Assembly (NCBI GenBank): GCA_023411115.1
Contig: JAEYPF010000010.1
Span: forward strand, 481,830 to 545,829
Direction of reading: 5' to 3'
DNA length: 64,000 nucleotides
Origin: Methanobacteriota archaeon
GTDB taxonomy: Archaea; Methanobacteriota; Methanobacteria; Methanobacteriales; Methanobacteriaceae
Positions 1 to 8,028 of the stretch are shown here, in pieces (the first letter of the stretch is position 1; each line of letters starts with the position of its first letter). Position numbers and translations under genes: made by a program. The notes below the pieces were generated by a model. The model ran no database searches and was not told where the DNA came from. It was given only the letters and a program-made list of their open reading frames with translations.

Positions 1-1
1 T

Positions 2-166
2 GGTGAACAGATTTATATAACTATGGAATCAAGATGTTATGGAGGATCAATTAAAACTTTCCAAACACAAAAAAGTATGGGAACTAAAAATGTCCTGCTT
101 TTAGTATCCTTTGAATCCTTTCTTTTACTTGGAACCTATTTAACATGGGGTTTAAAGGTCATATAA
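2..166 (+). CDS. cbiQ: CbiQ-like ECF transporter transmembrane subunit, 3' end only
   Basis: The frame is open from base 2 to a TAA at 164-166 and gives the last 54 residues of a protein whose start lies left of the window. It contains a TMESRCYGG stretch followed by a hydrophobic segment (NVLLLVSFESFLLLGTYLTW). An E-S-R-x-Y motif on a cytoplasmic coupling helix followed by a last membrane helix is typical of CbiQ/EcfT subunits, which dock onto the ATPase. The cbiO ATPase gene 62 bp downstream supports a cobalt/nickel transporter. Too little is present to settle the metal. Confidence 0.72.
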   Translation, partial: GEQIYITMESRCYGGSIKTFQTQKSMGTKNVLLLVSFESFLLLGTYLTWGLKVI

Positions 167-228
167 AATAAATACTGTCTTATCAAATAACTGAAGATAC
201 AATTACATTATAATCATTGGGTGAAATG

Positions 229-1068
229 ATGAATATAATCGAAACGAAGGATATCACATATAACTATCCTGACGGCACAAAAGCCCTGGATAATGTCAAT
301 TTTAAAGCTGAAGAGGGTAAAATAGTCGCACTGCTGGGACCAAATGGTGCAGGAAAATCAACATTATTTTTACACTTCAATGGAATATTAAGGCCAACTT
401 CAGGAAGCATATTGATAGATAGTAAAGAAATAAAATATGATAAAAAGGATTTGATGAGGGTAAGACAGAATGTGGGGATAGTCTTTCAAAATCCTGATGA
501 TCAGTTATTTGCCCCAACAGTGGTAGAAGACGTGGCTTTTGGACCTATGAACCTCGGCTTATCAAAGGAAGAAGTAGAAAAGCGGGTGGATGAATCTCTA
601 AAACGTGTGGGAATGGAAGAATTTAAAAAGAAAGCACCACATCATTTAAGCGGGGGTCAAAAAAAGAGAGTTGCAATTGCAGGCATACTTGCAATGAAGC
701 CAAAGATAATGGTACTCGACGAACCAACATCCGGCCTCGATCCCAAGGGAGCATCCCAGATACTTAGGATATTATATGAATTAAACAAAGAAGGAATGAC
801 AATAATCATATCAACACATGATGTGGATCTGGTGCCGCTTTATGCTTATCAAGTCTATATAATAAGTAGTGGAAAAATTATTAAGGAAGGAAACCCTAAG
901 GAAGTTTTTGAAGATGTTAAAACCATAAGAGATGCAAATTTAAGACTTCCAAGAATTGCACATCTCATGGAAATACTTCAAAAGGAAGATAAATTACCCT
1001 TTGACAAACCATATCCCCTTACTATAGGCGAAGCACGAAAGAAATTAAGGGATCATTTTGATTGGTGA
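229..1068 (+). CDS. cbiO: Energy-coupling factor ATPase, cobalt/nickel transporter CbiO
   Basis: A 279-residue ABC ATPase that would power a CbiMNQO-type Co2+/Ni2+ importer at the cytoplasmic membrane face. Visible motifs are Walker A GPNGAGKST (about residue 39), the Q-loop in VFQNPDDQ, the signature LSGGQKK, Walker B IMVLDEPTSGLDP and the switch histidine in STHD. The C-terminal tail after about residue 230 is usual for CbiO. ATG 229 was chosen because GGTGA at 220-224 sits 4 nt upstream; ATG 226 and TTG 217 are worse placed. It follows cbiQ and abuts ribC. Methanogens need both metals for F430, corrinoids and hydrogenase; substrate choice is not visible here. Confidence 0.9.
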   Translation: MNIIETKDITYNYPDGTKALDNVNFKAEEGKIVALLGPNGAGKSTLFLHFNGILRPTSGSILIDSKEIKYDKKDLMRVRQNVGIVFQNPDDQLFAPTVVEDVAFGPMNLGLSKEEVEKRVDESLKRVGMEEFKKKAPHHLSGGQKKRVAIAGILAMKPKIMVLDEPTSGLDPKGASQILRILYELNKEGMTIIISTHDVDLVPLYAYQVYIISSGKIIKEGNPKEVFEDVKTIRDANLRLPRIAHLMEILQKEDKLPFDKPYPLTIGEARKKLRDHFDW

Positions 1069-1072
1069 TAAA

Positions 1073-1531
1073 ATGAAAGTAGGAATTTGTGATACCACTT
1101 TTGCAAGGGTTGACATGGGCGCTCATGCAATAGACGAGATTAAACAACTCGTTGGAAACATAACTTTTGTAAGGCGTACTGTACCTGGAATTAAAGATTT
1201 ACCTGTTGGCTCTAAAAAACTAATAGAAGAAGAAGGATGCGAAATTGTAATGGCCCTTGGAATGCCGGGACCTGAGGAAAAAGATAAAGTTTGTGCTCAT
1301 GAAGCATCTACTGGACTTATACAAGCCCAGCTTATGACAAATACCCACATACTTGAGGTTTTTGTGCATGAAGACGAAGGAAAAAATGCAAAAGACCTGA
1401 AACAACTCGCTGAAAACAGGGCACGTGAACACGCCCAAAATCTGGTTAAAATGATATTTAAACCAGATGAAATGCGAAAAGAAGCTGGAATGGGTATGAG
1501 AGAAGGGCGGCCTGATGTGGGGCCTGTTTAA
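1073..1531 (+). CDS. ribC: Archaeal riboflavin synthase RibC
   Basis: A 152-residue protein opening MKVGICDTTFARVDMGAHAI, which is how the archaeal riboflavin synthase family begins. This enzyme dismutates 6,7-dimethyl-8-ribityllumazine to riboflavin and is related to lumazine synthase rather than to bacterial RibE. Riboflavin feeds FAD/FMN and the 5-deazaflavin coenzyme F420 in methanogens. The start ATG is preceded at 4 nt by GGTGA (1064-1068), which overlaps the cbiO stop codon, so the two genes are probably translationally coupled. The C-terminus is GMREGRPDVGPV. No frame damage is seen. Confidence 0.93.
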   Translation: MKVGICDTTFARVDMGAHAIDEIKQLVGNITFVRRTVPGIKDLPVGSKKLIEEEGCEIVMALGMPGPEEKDKVCAHEASTGLIQAQLMTNTHILEVFVHEDEGKNAKDLKQLAENRAREHAQNLVKMIFKPDEMRKEAGMGMREGRPDVGPV

Positions 1532-1850
1532 CAATTAACTCATTACTTATGCATTATTTTAATAATTTAAATCTGTTCTTTCTCATCTTTTTTACAGAAA
1601 ATTAACATATTTAAGGAATTACTTTATTTAACAAAGGAATATTACCCTAAAATAGCCTAAATAAAACTTATTAAAGCTTATTATGTCCAAAATTTGCATG
1701 AGTTTAGTTATTCATTAAAAATGACCTCATTTTTTGAATTTTTCCACGGTAAATAATTATGTATATTATTAAATCCATAATAAACTATGAGGATGCAACT
1801 GACAATTGTATTTAAAAAGTGGATGAAAATATATGAATGGAGATGAAAAA
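1532..1850. other. AT-rich intergenic region, no gene seen
   Basis: About 320 bp between ribC and the CMD-family gene. I read both strands and see no conserved small protein, tRNA or long inverted repeat. T-rich stretches just after ribC could end transcription, and the AT-rich part before 1830 may hold the promoter of the next gene. Confidence 0.5.
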
Positions 1851-2180
1851 ATGAAAGAAGAAGTATTTTTCTCTAAAGTAATGCCCCATATTAAAAAAGA
1901 CTATCCAGACATTTATGAAGCATCTGTAAAATTAAATAACGTAGTGTACACAGGTAAAACTCTTGATTATAAAACTCAAAAGCTGATAGCTATAGCCGTA
2001 AATGCAGCAGCCTCAGATGATAGGGCCATAAGAAAGCAGATGTTAAGTGGGATGAAAGAGCTTGATATCACAAAAGACGAGATAGTGGATGCTTTAAGAG
2101 TTGTTTATTTGACTGCAGGCAAACCAGCTTTTATTAAAGCTGTTGGAATATTATATCAAGTACTACAAGATATAGAATAA
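1851..2180 (+). CDS. Carboxymuconolactone decarboxylase (CMD)-family protein without a CxxC pair
   Basis: A 109-residue all-helical protein. The stretch TLDYKTQKLIAIAVNAAAS followed by paired helices matches the CMD/AhpD fold. AhpD-type members carry a Cys-x-x-Cys redox pair in the segment after the 'IAVNAAA' helix; here it reads ASDDRAIRK and the protein has no cysteine at all, so a thiol peroxidase-partner role is unlikely. ATG 1851 was chosen because GGAGATGA at 1839-1846 sits 4 nt upstream; ATG 1833, adding six residues with a weaker GGATGA, is possible. It stands alone between ribC and a histidine kinase. The biochemical role is unknown. Confidence 0.8.
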   Translation: MKEEVFFSKVMPHIKKDYPDIYEASVKLNNVVYTGKTLDYKTQKLIAIAVNAAASDDRAIRKQMLSGMKELDITKDEIVDALRVVYLTAGKPAFIKAVGILYQVLQDIE

Positions 2181-2264
2181 TTCATTTATTTTTAATAACT
2201 TTTTATCTATTTTTTAATAAAAAGAATCATATTGAACTTATTTTAGATATAGTTGAAGAAAACC

Positions 2265-3920
2265 ATGAATTTCCAGTATTCAACTTATGGCATTGTACTA
2301 CTAATAAGCGCATTTATCGTTTTATCTTTGGCCGCTTACAGTTACAGGAAACGTTCCTCTAATCTACACATCTACTTTACATTATTAATGTTATCTGTAT
2401 TTTTCTGGTGCTTAGGATCGGCAGTGGAATTTTTTAGCGTTGAAGTATGGGCAAAAATCTTTTGGATTAAAATTAGCTACATTGGAGTAGCTACAGCCGC
2501 TCCTCTATGGCTTCTATTAATGTTAGAATATGGAAGGTATGATAAGTATCTAAAACCTGTTTATAGAGGGCTTCTTTTCTTTATACCACTTATTGTCTTG
2601 ATCATGGCGTTCACCAACCAGTGGCATGGACTTTTGTGGCCAAGCATAATTTCTGCTTCTAATCAGCCAGGTGCCCTCCTAATTTACGAACATGGCTTTG
2701 TTTTCTGGATAAATATTATATACAGCTTTATTATGGTTTTAACAGGAATTGCTATTTTAATCAGGATGTTAATAAACTCTTCACCCCTGTATAACCTGCA
2801 GATTTCTTTTTTAATACTCAGTGGCCTAATGCCACTATTTTCCAGTATCCTTTATACAACCAAAGTTATTCCTATTCCTGGACTGGACGTTACCCCCTTT
2901 GGTTTAACCATAGCAGGAATATTGATTGCTTTAAGTATATTTAAATTTCAATTTCTGGATATTCTCCCAATAGCCCATAAAATACTCTTTAAAAATATGG
3001 TTAATGGTGTTCTTGTTTTTGATAACAATGACAAATTAATTGAAATAAATTCTACCGCGAATCTAATAGGAATAAGTCGTGATAACATCGGTATGGATGC
3101 TGATGATCTTTTTGGCAGATTTAAAGAACTTAAATCTATTTATAAAACACATCAATCTGAATCTGAAATATTTTTAGGAGATCCAGTGAATTGCTGGATT
3201 CAGGTGCAGATTACACCTATTTACGATTATAAAAATATATTCATGGGACACTTGTTCATAATTCAAGATATAAACGAACGAAAAAAACTTGAAAAAGAGT
3301 TAAAAAAATCCCTGGAAGAAAAGGAATTAATGATGAAAGAAATCCATCACCGGGTTAAAAATAATTTAATGATCATACAGAGCCTTCTCCAATTACAATC
3401 TCGTTATATAAATGATGAAAATGTTTTGAGCATTTTTAGAGAAAGCCAAAGCAGGATAAGATCCATGGCACTTATTCATCAGCGCCTTTATCAACATAAC
3501 CTTAAGAAGATTAATTTTGGTGATTATCCGCGAACTTTAGCCCTGGATATATTCAGAAGCCATGCAGGCGATCCAGATCAGATAAAATTGGATGTACATG
3601 CAGATGAAGTTATGTTAGATATAGATACTGCTATTCCCTTAGGGTTGATTATCAATGAACTGGTTTCCAATAGTTTAAAATACGCATTCCCAGAGGGTAG
3701 AAAAGGCCAATTAACAGTTAAATTCAATCTAGATGATAATAAATATAAATTAGTAGTCAGTGATGATGGAATTGGTATTTCCGAGGATTTGGACTACGAA
3801 AATTCAGATTCATTAGGGTTAAGATTGATTTACAGTTTATCTGATCAAATAGGAGCCACTGTTACGCTTGATAGAACGAGTGGGACTAAATTTGAAATTA
3901 TATTTGATAAACAGGATTAA
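2265..3920 (+). CDS. Membrane sensor histidine kinase (7TM N-terminus, PAS, HisKA_2, HATPase)
   Basis: A 551-residue orphan sensor kinase. The first 230 or so residues form about seven hydrophobic helices, like the 7TM sensor region of other archaeal kinases. A PAS-like domain follows (about 235-340, ending IIQDINERKKLEKELKKS). The dimerisation/phosphoacceptor segment is KEIHHRVKNNLMIIQSLLQLQ, with the acceptor His near residue 361 (HisKA_2 type). The ATPase domain shows NELVSNSLKYAF and DDGIGI. ATG 2265 is preferred to TTG 2253, although neither has a clear ribosome site. No response regulator gene lies nearby, so the partner and the signal are unknown. Confidence 0.87.
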   Translation: MNFQYSTYGIVLLISAFIVLSLAAYSYRKRSSNLHIYFTLLMLSVFFWCLGSAVEFFSVEVWAKIFWIKISYIGVATAAPLWLLLMLEYGRYDKYLKPVYRGLLFFIPLIVLIMAFTNQWHGLLWPSIISASNQPGALLIYEHGFVFWINIIYSFIMVLTGIAILIRMLINSSPLYNLQISFLILSGLMPLFSSILYTTKVIPIPGLDVTPFGLTIAGILIALSIFKFQFLDILPIAHKILFKNMVNGVLVFDNNDKLIEINSTANLIGISRDNIGMDADDLFGRFKELKSIYKTHQSESEIFLGDPVNCWIQVQITPIYDYKNIFMGHLFIIQDINERKKLEKELKKSLEEKELMMKEIHHRVKNNLMIIQSLLQLQSRYINDENVLSIFRESQSRIRSMALIHQRLYQHNLKKINFGDYPRTLALDIFRSHAGDPDQIKLDVHADEVMLDIDTAIPLGLIINELVSNSLKYAFPEGRKGQLTVKFNLDDNKYKLVVSDDGIGISEDLDYENSDSLGLRLIYSLSDQIGATVTLDRTSGTKFEIIFDKQD

Positions 3921-3988
3921 ATACAACTTGTCTTTAGATGGTAATTGTTGTTTAAATTAGAAGTTTAGGGATTATTGAAGCATAACCT

Positions 3989-3998
3989 TTTTATATAA
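3989..3998 (+). promoter_or_regulatory. Probable TATA box for rpl15e
   Basis: TTTATATAA preceded by a purine/C-rich stretch (CATAACC) lies about 105 nt before the rpl15e start. Archaeal TATA boxes centre about 26 nt upstream of the transcription start, so a start near 4020 and a leader of about 80 nt are predicted. This would begin the rpl15e-COG1325-rnp3-rnp2 unit. Confidence 0.5.
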
Positions 3999-4101
3999 AC
4001 TTAATCTAATAATGATCATCACCAATTTGGTGAATAAACAATCTTTTTTTGGGATATAATCCCATGGATGTGGCGAAAGCTGAACAAAGAGGTGTTTTTT
4101 A

Positions 4102-4647
4102 ATGTATAAATATATAAGAGATGCATGGAAGAATCCAAGCGATTCCTTCGTAAAGGAGCTTATGCAACAAAGAGCCCCACAATGGAGAAGGGAAAGCACG
4201 ATTCAAAGAATAGACAGACCTACAAGACTCGATAGAGCAAGGTCTTTAGGATATAAAGCTAAAAAAGGATATGTTGTTGTAAGAACCCGAGTTAGGAGAG
4301 GTGGACGAAGAAAAACAAGATTCGTCGCTGGTAGAAAACCTAAAAGACAGGGTGTCAACAAAATAACTCCTGTAAAATCCATAAAAAGAATAGCTGAAGA
4401 AAGAGTAGCCAAAAAATTCCCTAATTTAGAAGTCTTAAACTCATACTGGGTATGGGAAGATGGTAAATTCAAGTTCTTTGAAGTTATATTGGTTGATCCA
4501 AATAGTCCATCAATCAAAAACGACAAGAACATAAACTGGATCTGTGAAAAACAGCACACAAGCCGTGCGCTTCGTGGACTCACCAGTGAAGGTAAAAAGA
4601 CCCGTGGACTTCGAGGTAAAGGAAAAGGCGCTGAAAAGGCAAGATAG
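4102..4647 (+). CDS. rpl15e: 50S ribosomal protein L15e
   Basis: A 181-residue basic protein opening MYKYIRDAWKNPSDSFVKEL, with RAPQWRRE and the very basic KTRGLRGKGKGAEKAR tail of archaeal/eukaryotic L15e. It is a large-subunit protein with no bacterial counterpart. The length is normal for archaea. AGGTG at 4090-4094 serves as ribosome site 7 nt before the ATG. It heads a group with an RNA-binding protein and two RNase P proteins, the same order I recall from Methanothermobacter. Confidence 0.97.
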   Translation: MYKYIRDAWKNPSDSFVKELMQQRAPQWRRESTIQRIDRPTRLDRARSLGYKAKKGYVVVRTRVRRGGRRKTRFVAGRKPKRQGVNKITPVKSIKRIAEERVAKKFPNLEVLNSYWVWEDGKFKFFEVILVDPNSPSIKNDKNINWICEKQHTSRALRGLTSEGKKTRGLRGKGKGAEKAR

Positions 4648-4686
4648 GCCTTAAATTATTTTTTAGCAAAATAAGGAAAAATATCC

Positions 4687-5109
4687 ATGATCCATAACAT
4701 TTCATATCGTGTATTTGTTTATGGAACAGAAAATGAAGAAAAGGTTAGAGAGGCTGTTAAAACTCTCTTTTCCAATTCTCATCCTGAAACTGATACTACA
4801 GAAGGCTATTTTAAGAATCCCCTTTTAATACTTCATGATAAAATCACCAAAAAACGTGAAATTAAAGAATTCATTGAAGTAATGAAGCAGATGGACGAAC
4901 CTGGTAAAAAACGGCTTCTTAACGAGTTAGAAAATAAAATGGATGAGAAAGGAAATTTATTCTTGAGATTTGATAAACAAAAAGCTTACCTTGGAAATTT
5001 AAAGATAATTGAACATGGAGACGCTATACACGTTAAAATAAAGATAGCTGCTTATCCCGCGAAAAAAGAAAATGCAATCAAACTTGCAAGAGAAATTTTT
5101 GGTGTATAA
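4687..5109 (+). CDS. COG1325-type RNA-binding protein (predicted exosome-associated)
   Basis: A 140-residue protein resembling the archaeal COG1325/RNA_binding family, long described as a predicted exosome subunit because it sits beside exosome and RNase P genes. It begins MIHNISYRVFVYGTENEEKV and has an alternating beta/alpha pattern ending in KIKIAAYPAKKENAIKL. The function is not experimentally clear; RNA binding is inferred from the family. It lies 39 bp after rpl15e, and its stop codon is 1 nt before the rnp3 ATG, so it is surely cotranscribed with the RNase P genes. Confidence 0.83.
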   Translation: MIHNISYRVFVYGTENEEKVREAVKTLFSNSHPETDTTEGYFKNPLLILHDKITKKREIKEFIEVMKQMDEPGKKRLLNELENKMDEKGNLFLRFDKQKAYLGNLKIIEHGDAIHVKIKIAAYPAKKENAIKLAREIFGV

Positions 5110-5110
5110 A

Positions 5111-5791
5111 ATGTTTTTTGATTTTCATGTTCACGATGTTCGCCTAGCAGATGAAGCAAAACGGCTGGGGTATGAGGGCATTGCATTCATTCAATCTTCC
5201 AAAAAAGAAGCTAAATCAAACAATACATATAAATTTAAAGATAATTTCAGTATTTTTAGTGGTATAGAAATCTATGCCCAAAATCCAGAGGATTTAAGAA
5301 AGAAAATTCGAAAATTTAGAGAAAGCAAAGATGTTGTAATAGTAAATGGTGGAAATGTAAAAATAAACAGGGCTGCATGTGAAGATCCAAGGGTTGATAT
5401 ACTGGCACATCCCTACAAAAACAGGAGAGACATCGGAATAAATCATATACTTGCAAAGAAAGCTTCAGAGAATGATGTTGCCATTGAATTCGGCATCAAT
5501 CATGTGATTAAAACACGTTTATCAATTAGAGCAAAGCTATTAAGTCAATTCAGGCAAATTCTTAAACTCCAGCGAAAATTTGGGTTTCCATTAATAATTA
5601 CCAGTAATGCTTATTCTATATACGATCTCAGAGCCCCTGATGATATAATTGCCTTTACAGGTTGTCTGGGAATGACTCCAGAGGAAACAATGGCTTCTTT
5701 ATCCCAAAATCCCATGAATATAATAGAAAGAAGTAGGATAAGGAAAAATGTTATAGTAAAAGGAGCCAGGACAATACAACAGGACGATTAA
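5111..5791 (+). CDS. rnp3: Ribonuclease P protein component 3 (Rpp30/Pop4-region p30)
   Basis: A 226-residue TIM-barrel-like PHP-fold protein of the Rpp30 family, which with Pop5 activates the catalytic RNA of archaeal RNase P for tRNA 5' maturation. It starts MFFDFHVHD; the FHVH and the later FGINH segment are family hallmarks. ATG 5111 was chosen because homologues start at MFFDFHVH and a GGTG at 5101 precedes it; a longer in-frame start at 5072 lies inside the upstream gene. It is followed after 1 nt by rnp2, its direct binding partner in the holoenzyme. Confidence 0.92.
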   Translation: MFFDFHVHDVRLADEAKRLGYEGIAFIQSSKKEAKSNNTYKFKDNFSIFSGIEIYAQNPEDLRKKIRKFRESKDVVIVNGGNVKINRAACEDPRVDILAHPYKNRRDIGINHILAKKASENDVAIEFGINHVIKTRLSIRAKLLSQFRQILKLQRKFGFPLIITSNAYSIYDLRAPDDIIAFTGCLGMTPEETMASLSQNPMNIIERSRIRKNVIVKGARTIQQDD

Positions 5792-5792
5792 G

Positions 5793-6164
5793 ATGAAGCT
5801 CAAGATACTGCCATCTACACTTAGAGATGACAAAAGATATATTGCATTTGAAGCCATATCAGAGTTACCTTTAAGCAAAGACGACATGATATCACTGGTA
5901 TGGGAAGCTTCATTGAATTTTCATGGGGAATATAAGACAAGTAAATTTGATTTATGGATTATGAAGATCTGGCCCATCAGATCAAATGATGATGGGAATA
6001 TAATTAAGGGAATCATTCAGTGCAACAGAGAAGAAGTAAGTTCAGTAAGAGCAGCGATTCTACTAATAACAAAATTTAAGGGCTACCGAGTGGTCTTTCA
6101 TACCCTCGGTATTTCAGGAACAATCAAAGCAGGAATAACAAAGTTTATTAAACTAGAAAACTAA
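5793..6164 (+). CDS. rnp2: Ribonuclease P protein component 2 (Pop5)
   Basis: A 123-residue Pop5 family protein. It opens MKLKILPSTLRDDKRYIAFE, the typical archaeal start, and has the RRM-like alternation of strands and helices ending in GTIKAGITKF. Pop5 and Rpp30 form a heterotetramer that supports RNase P RNA catalysis. Its ATG lies 1 nt after the rnp3 stop, with the ribosome site (AGGACGA) within rnp3. No anomaly is seen. Confidence 0.92.
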   Translation: MKLKILPSTLRDDKRYIAFEAISELPLSKDDMISLVWEASLNFHGEYKTSKFDLWIMKIWPIRSNDDGNIIKGIIQCNREEVSSVRAAILLITKFKGYRVVFHTLGISGTIKAGITKFIKLEN

Positions 6165-6320
6165 CATAAATAAATAGTTTCTAACTTAAATTTGAATTCA
6201 TTTAAATTCGCCATTATTACTGTTCTAAATTGTATCTGAAACTAGATTTAAATGAATAGTTTTAATTAATTTAATAAATAAATACATATAAATAAAGTAT
6301 TAAATCTAATATAAATTATA

Positions 6321-6377
6321 TTTATAAATGCTCATGTACATGATGAGTTTAAGTAATAAATCATTCAAATCATGAGC
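6321..6377 (+). promoter_or_regulatory. psmA promoter region with inverted repeat
   Basis: TTTATAAAT at 6321-6329 is a plausible TATA box about 105 nt before psmA. Immediately downstream is a palindrome CATGTACATG (6333-6342), and the arms GCTCATG (6330-6336) and CATGAGC (6371-6377) form a wider inverted repeat across the expected transcription start. A regulator site is possible; no regulator can be named. Confidence 0.4.
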
Positions 6378-6431
6378 TTTTGGAAAATAAAATTCATTTA
6401 TGTAATTGAAAAATAATAGAGAGGTATATAT

Positions 6432-7193
6432 ATGCAACCTATGCCAGGAGCAGGATATGATAGGGCTATAACTGTATTTAGCCCAGATGGAAGACTTTTT
6501 CAGGTTGAATATGCAAGAGAAGCTGTAAAGAGAGGTACAACTTCATTAGGTGTTAAATCCAGTGAAGGTATCGTACTTGTGGTTGATAAAAGACCTACCA
6601 GCAAGCTCGTTGAACCAAAATCAATAGAAAAAATATTCCAGATTGATGAACATATTGGTGCAGCGACCTCCGGACTTGTAGCTGATGCAAGGGCCTTAAT
6701 TGAGAGAGCGAGAATAGAATCTCAAGTAAATAGGATAACCTATAATGAACCAATTAGAGTAGACAGTTTAGCCAAGAAAATATGTGATATGAAACAAATG
6801 TATACCCAGCATGGAGGGGTTAGGCCTTTTGGTTCAGCTCTGATAATTGGAGGAGTAACTGAAACAGAATGTAGATTATTCGAAACTGACCCTAGTGGAG
6901 CTTTAATTGAATATAAAGCAACTGCAATAGGCGCTGGAAGACAAATAGCGATGGATGAGTTCGAGAAGAAATACAGAGAAGACATGAAGTTAAATGAAGC
7001 TATTGATCTAGCATTGGATGCTGTTTATGAAGCCACCGAAGGTAAAACAAGCGCTGAAAGTGTAGAAATTGCAGTGATAGATTTCGAAACCAAAAAATTC
7101 CGAAAATTAACCGAAGATGAAATAGAAGAATATGTGGAAGAACTTCTCTTAAGAAAACCTAAGGAGGAAGAAGAAGGAGAAGAAGAGGAGTAA
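6432..7193 (+). CDS. psmA: Proteasome subunit alpha
   Basis: A 253-residue alpha subunit of the archaeal 20S proteasome, forming the outer gating rings. The N-terminal gate and signature read PGAGYDRAITVFSPDGRLFQ followed by VEYAREAVKRGTTSLG. The HbYX-binding pocket lysine region and the usual fold follow. The tail is strongly acidic (KEEEEGEEEE), longer in glutamate than in many homologues. AGAGGT upstream of the ATG gives the ribosome site. The SBDS gene starts 2 nt after the stop; this psmA-SBDS-exosome order is conserved in archaea. Confidence 0.97.
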   Translation: MQPMPGAGYDRAITVFSPDGRLFQVEYAREAVKRGTTSLGVKSSEGIVLVVDKRPTSKLVEPKSIEKIFQIDEHIGAATSGLVADARALIERARIESQVNRITYNEPIRVDSLAKKICDMKQMYTQHGGVRPFGSALIIGGVTETECRLFETDPSGALIEYKATAIGAGRQIAMDEFEKKYREDMKLNEAIDLALDAVYEATEGKTSAESVEIAVIDFETKKFRKLTEDEIEEYVEELLLRKPKEEEEGEEEE

Positions 7194-7195
7194 AA

Positions 7196-7891
7196 ATGGT
7201 TACTCTTGAAGATTCAGTTATAGCCCGTCTGGAATACTATGGAGAACGGTTTGAAATCCTGGTAGATCCAGATCTTGCTTCAGAGTTTAAAAGAGGCAAT
7301 GATGTACCACTAGAAGAAGTACTCGCTGTTGAGGAAGTATTTAAAGATGCCAAAAAAGGAGATAAAGCATCTGAAGAAGCTATGAACAAAGCTTTTAACA
7401 GTACAGATCCTCTGGAAGCCGCAGCAATAATAATTAAAAAAGGTCAGGTACAGTTAACAGCGGCGCAGCGAAAAGAAATGCAAGAAGAAAAAAGAAAAAT
7501 GATTATTGCAAAAATAACCAGAGAAGCCATAAATCCACAGACAAAACTGCCTCATCCTGCAAGAAGAATTGAAATAGCCATGGAAGAGGCTAAAGTTCAC
7601 ATTGATCCATTTAAAAGTGTTGATGAACAGATAAATATTGTTCTTAAAGCCATTCGTGTTAAAATACCCATAAGATTTGAACATGTAGATATTGCAATTA
7701 AAATTCCTGGAGATTATGCAGGAAAAGTTTACACTGTAATTTCAGATTTTGGAAAAACAAAAAAAGAAGAATGGCAAAAAGACGGATCATGGATTGCTGT
7801 GGTTGAAGTACCTGGAGGCTTGCAGGAAAGCTTCGATAGAAAGTTAAGTGAGCTTACAGGCGGTCAGGTGGAAACCAGGGTAATAAAATAA
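7196..7891 (+). CDS. sdo1: Ribosome maturation protein SBDS/Sdo1 homologue
   Basis: A 231-residue three-domain SBDS protein that, in eukaryotes and by inference in archaea, releases aIF6/eIF6 from the nascent large subunit. It begins MVTLEDSVIARLEYYGERFE; domain I ends about residue 95, the helical domain II has KEMQEEKRKMIIAKITREAI, and the ferredoxin-like domain III carries the C-terminus. The length is normal. It is tightly linked to psmA (2 nt) and followed by a promoter-sized gap before rrp4. Confidence 0.94.
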   Translation: MVTLEDSVIARLEYYGERFEILVDPDLASEFKRGNDVPLEEVLAVEEVFKDAKKGDKASEEAMNKAFNSTDPLEAAAIIIKKGQVQLTAAQRKEMQEEKRKMIIAKITREAINPQTKLPHPARRIEIAMEEAKVHIDPFKSVDEQINIVLKAIRVKIPIRFEHVDIAIKIPGDYAGKVYTVISDFGKTKKEEWQKDGSWIAVVEVPGGLQESFDRKLSELTGGQVETRVIK

Positions 7892-8028
7892 CTTCTTATA
7901 TAGTGAAGGATAGTTATTAAACTTACATTAAATAAATTCTAAATAAATTATATTTTATGGGATAAACAGTTTAAAACGTTGGTACTTCACTATAACTTTA
8001 TGGCTTTCCATTTTAAAGGAGGCAGAAC

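Noticed and set aside
6333..6377. C/D box guide RNA (ATGATGA at about 6340)
   Set aside because: A box C-like sequence is there, but no box D CTGA or C'/D' pair at proper spacing was found.
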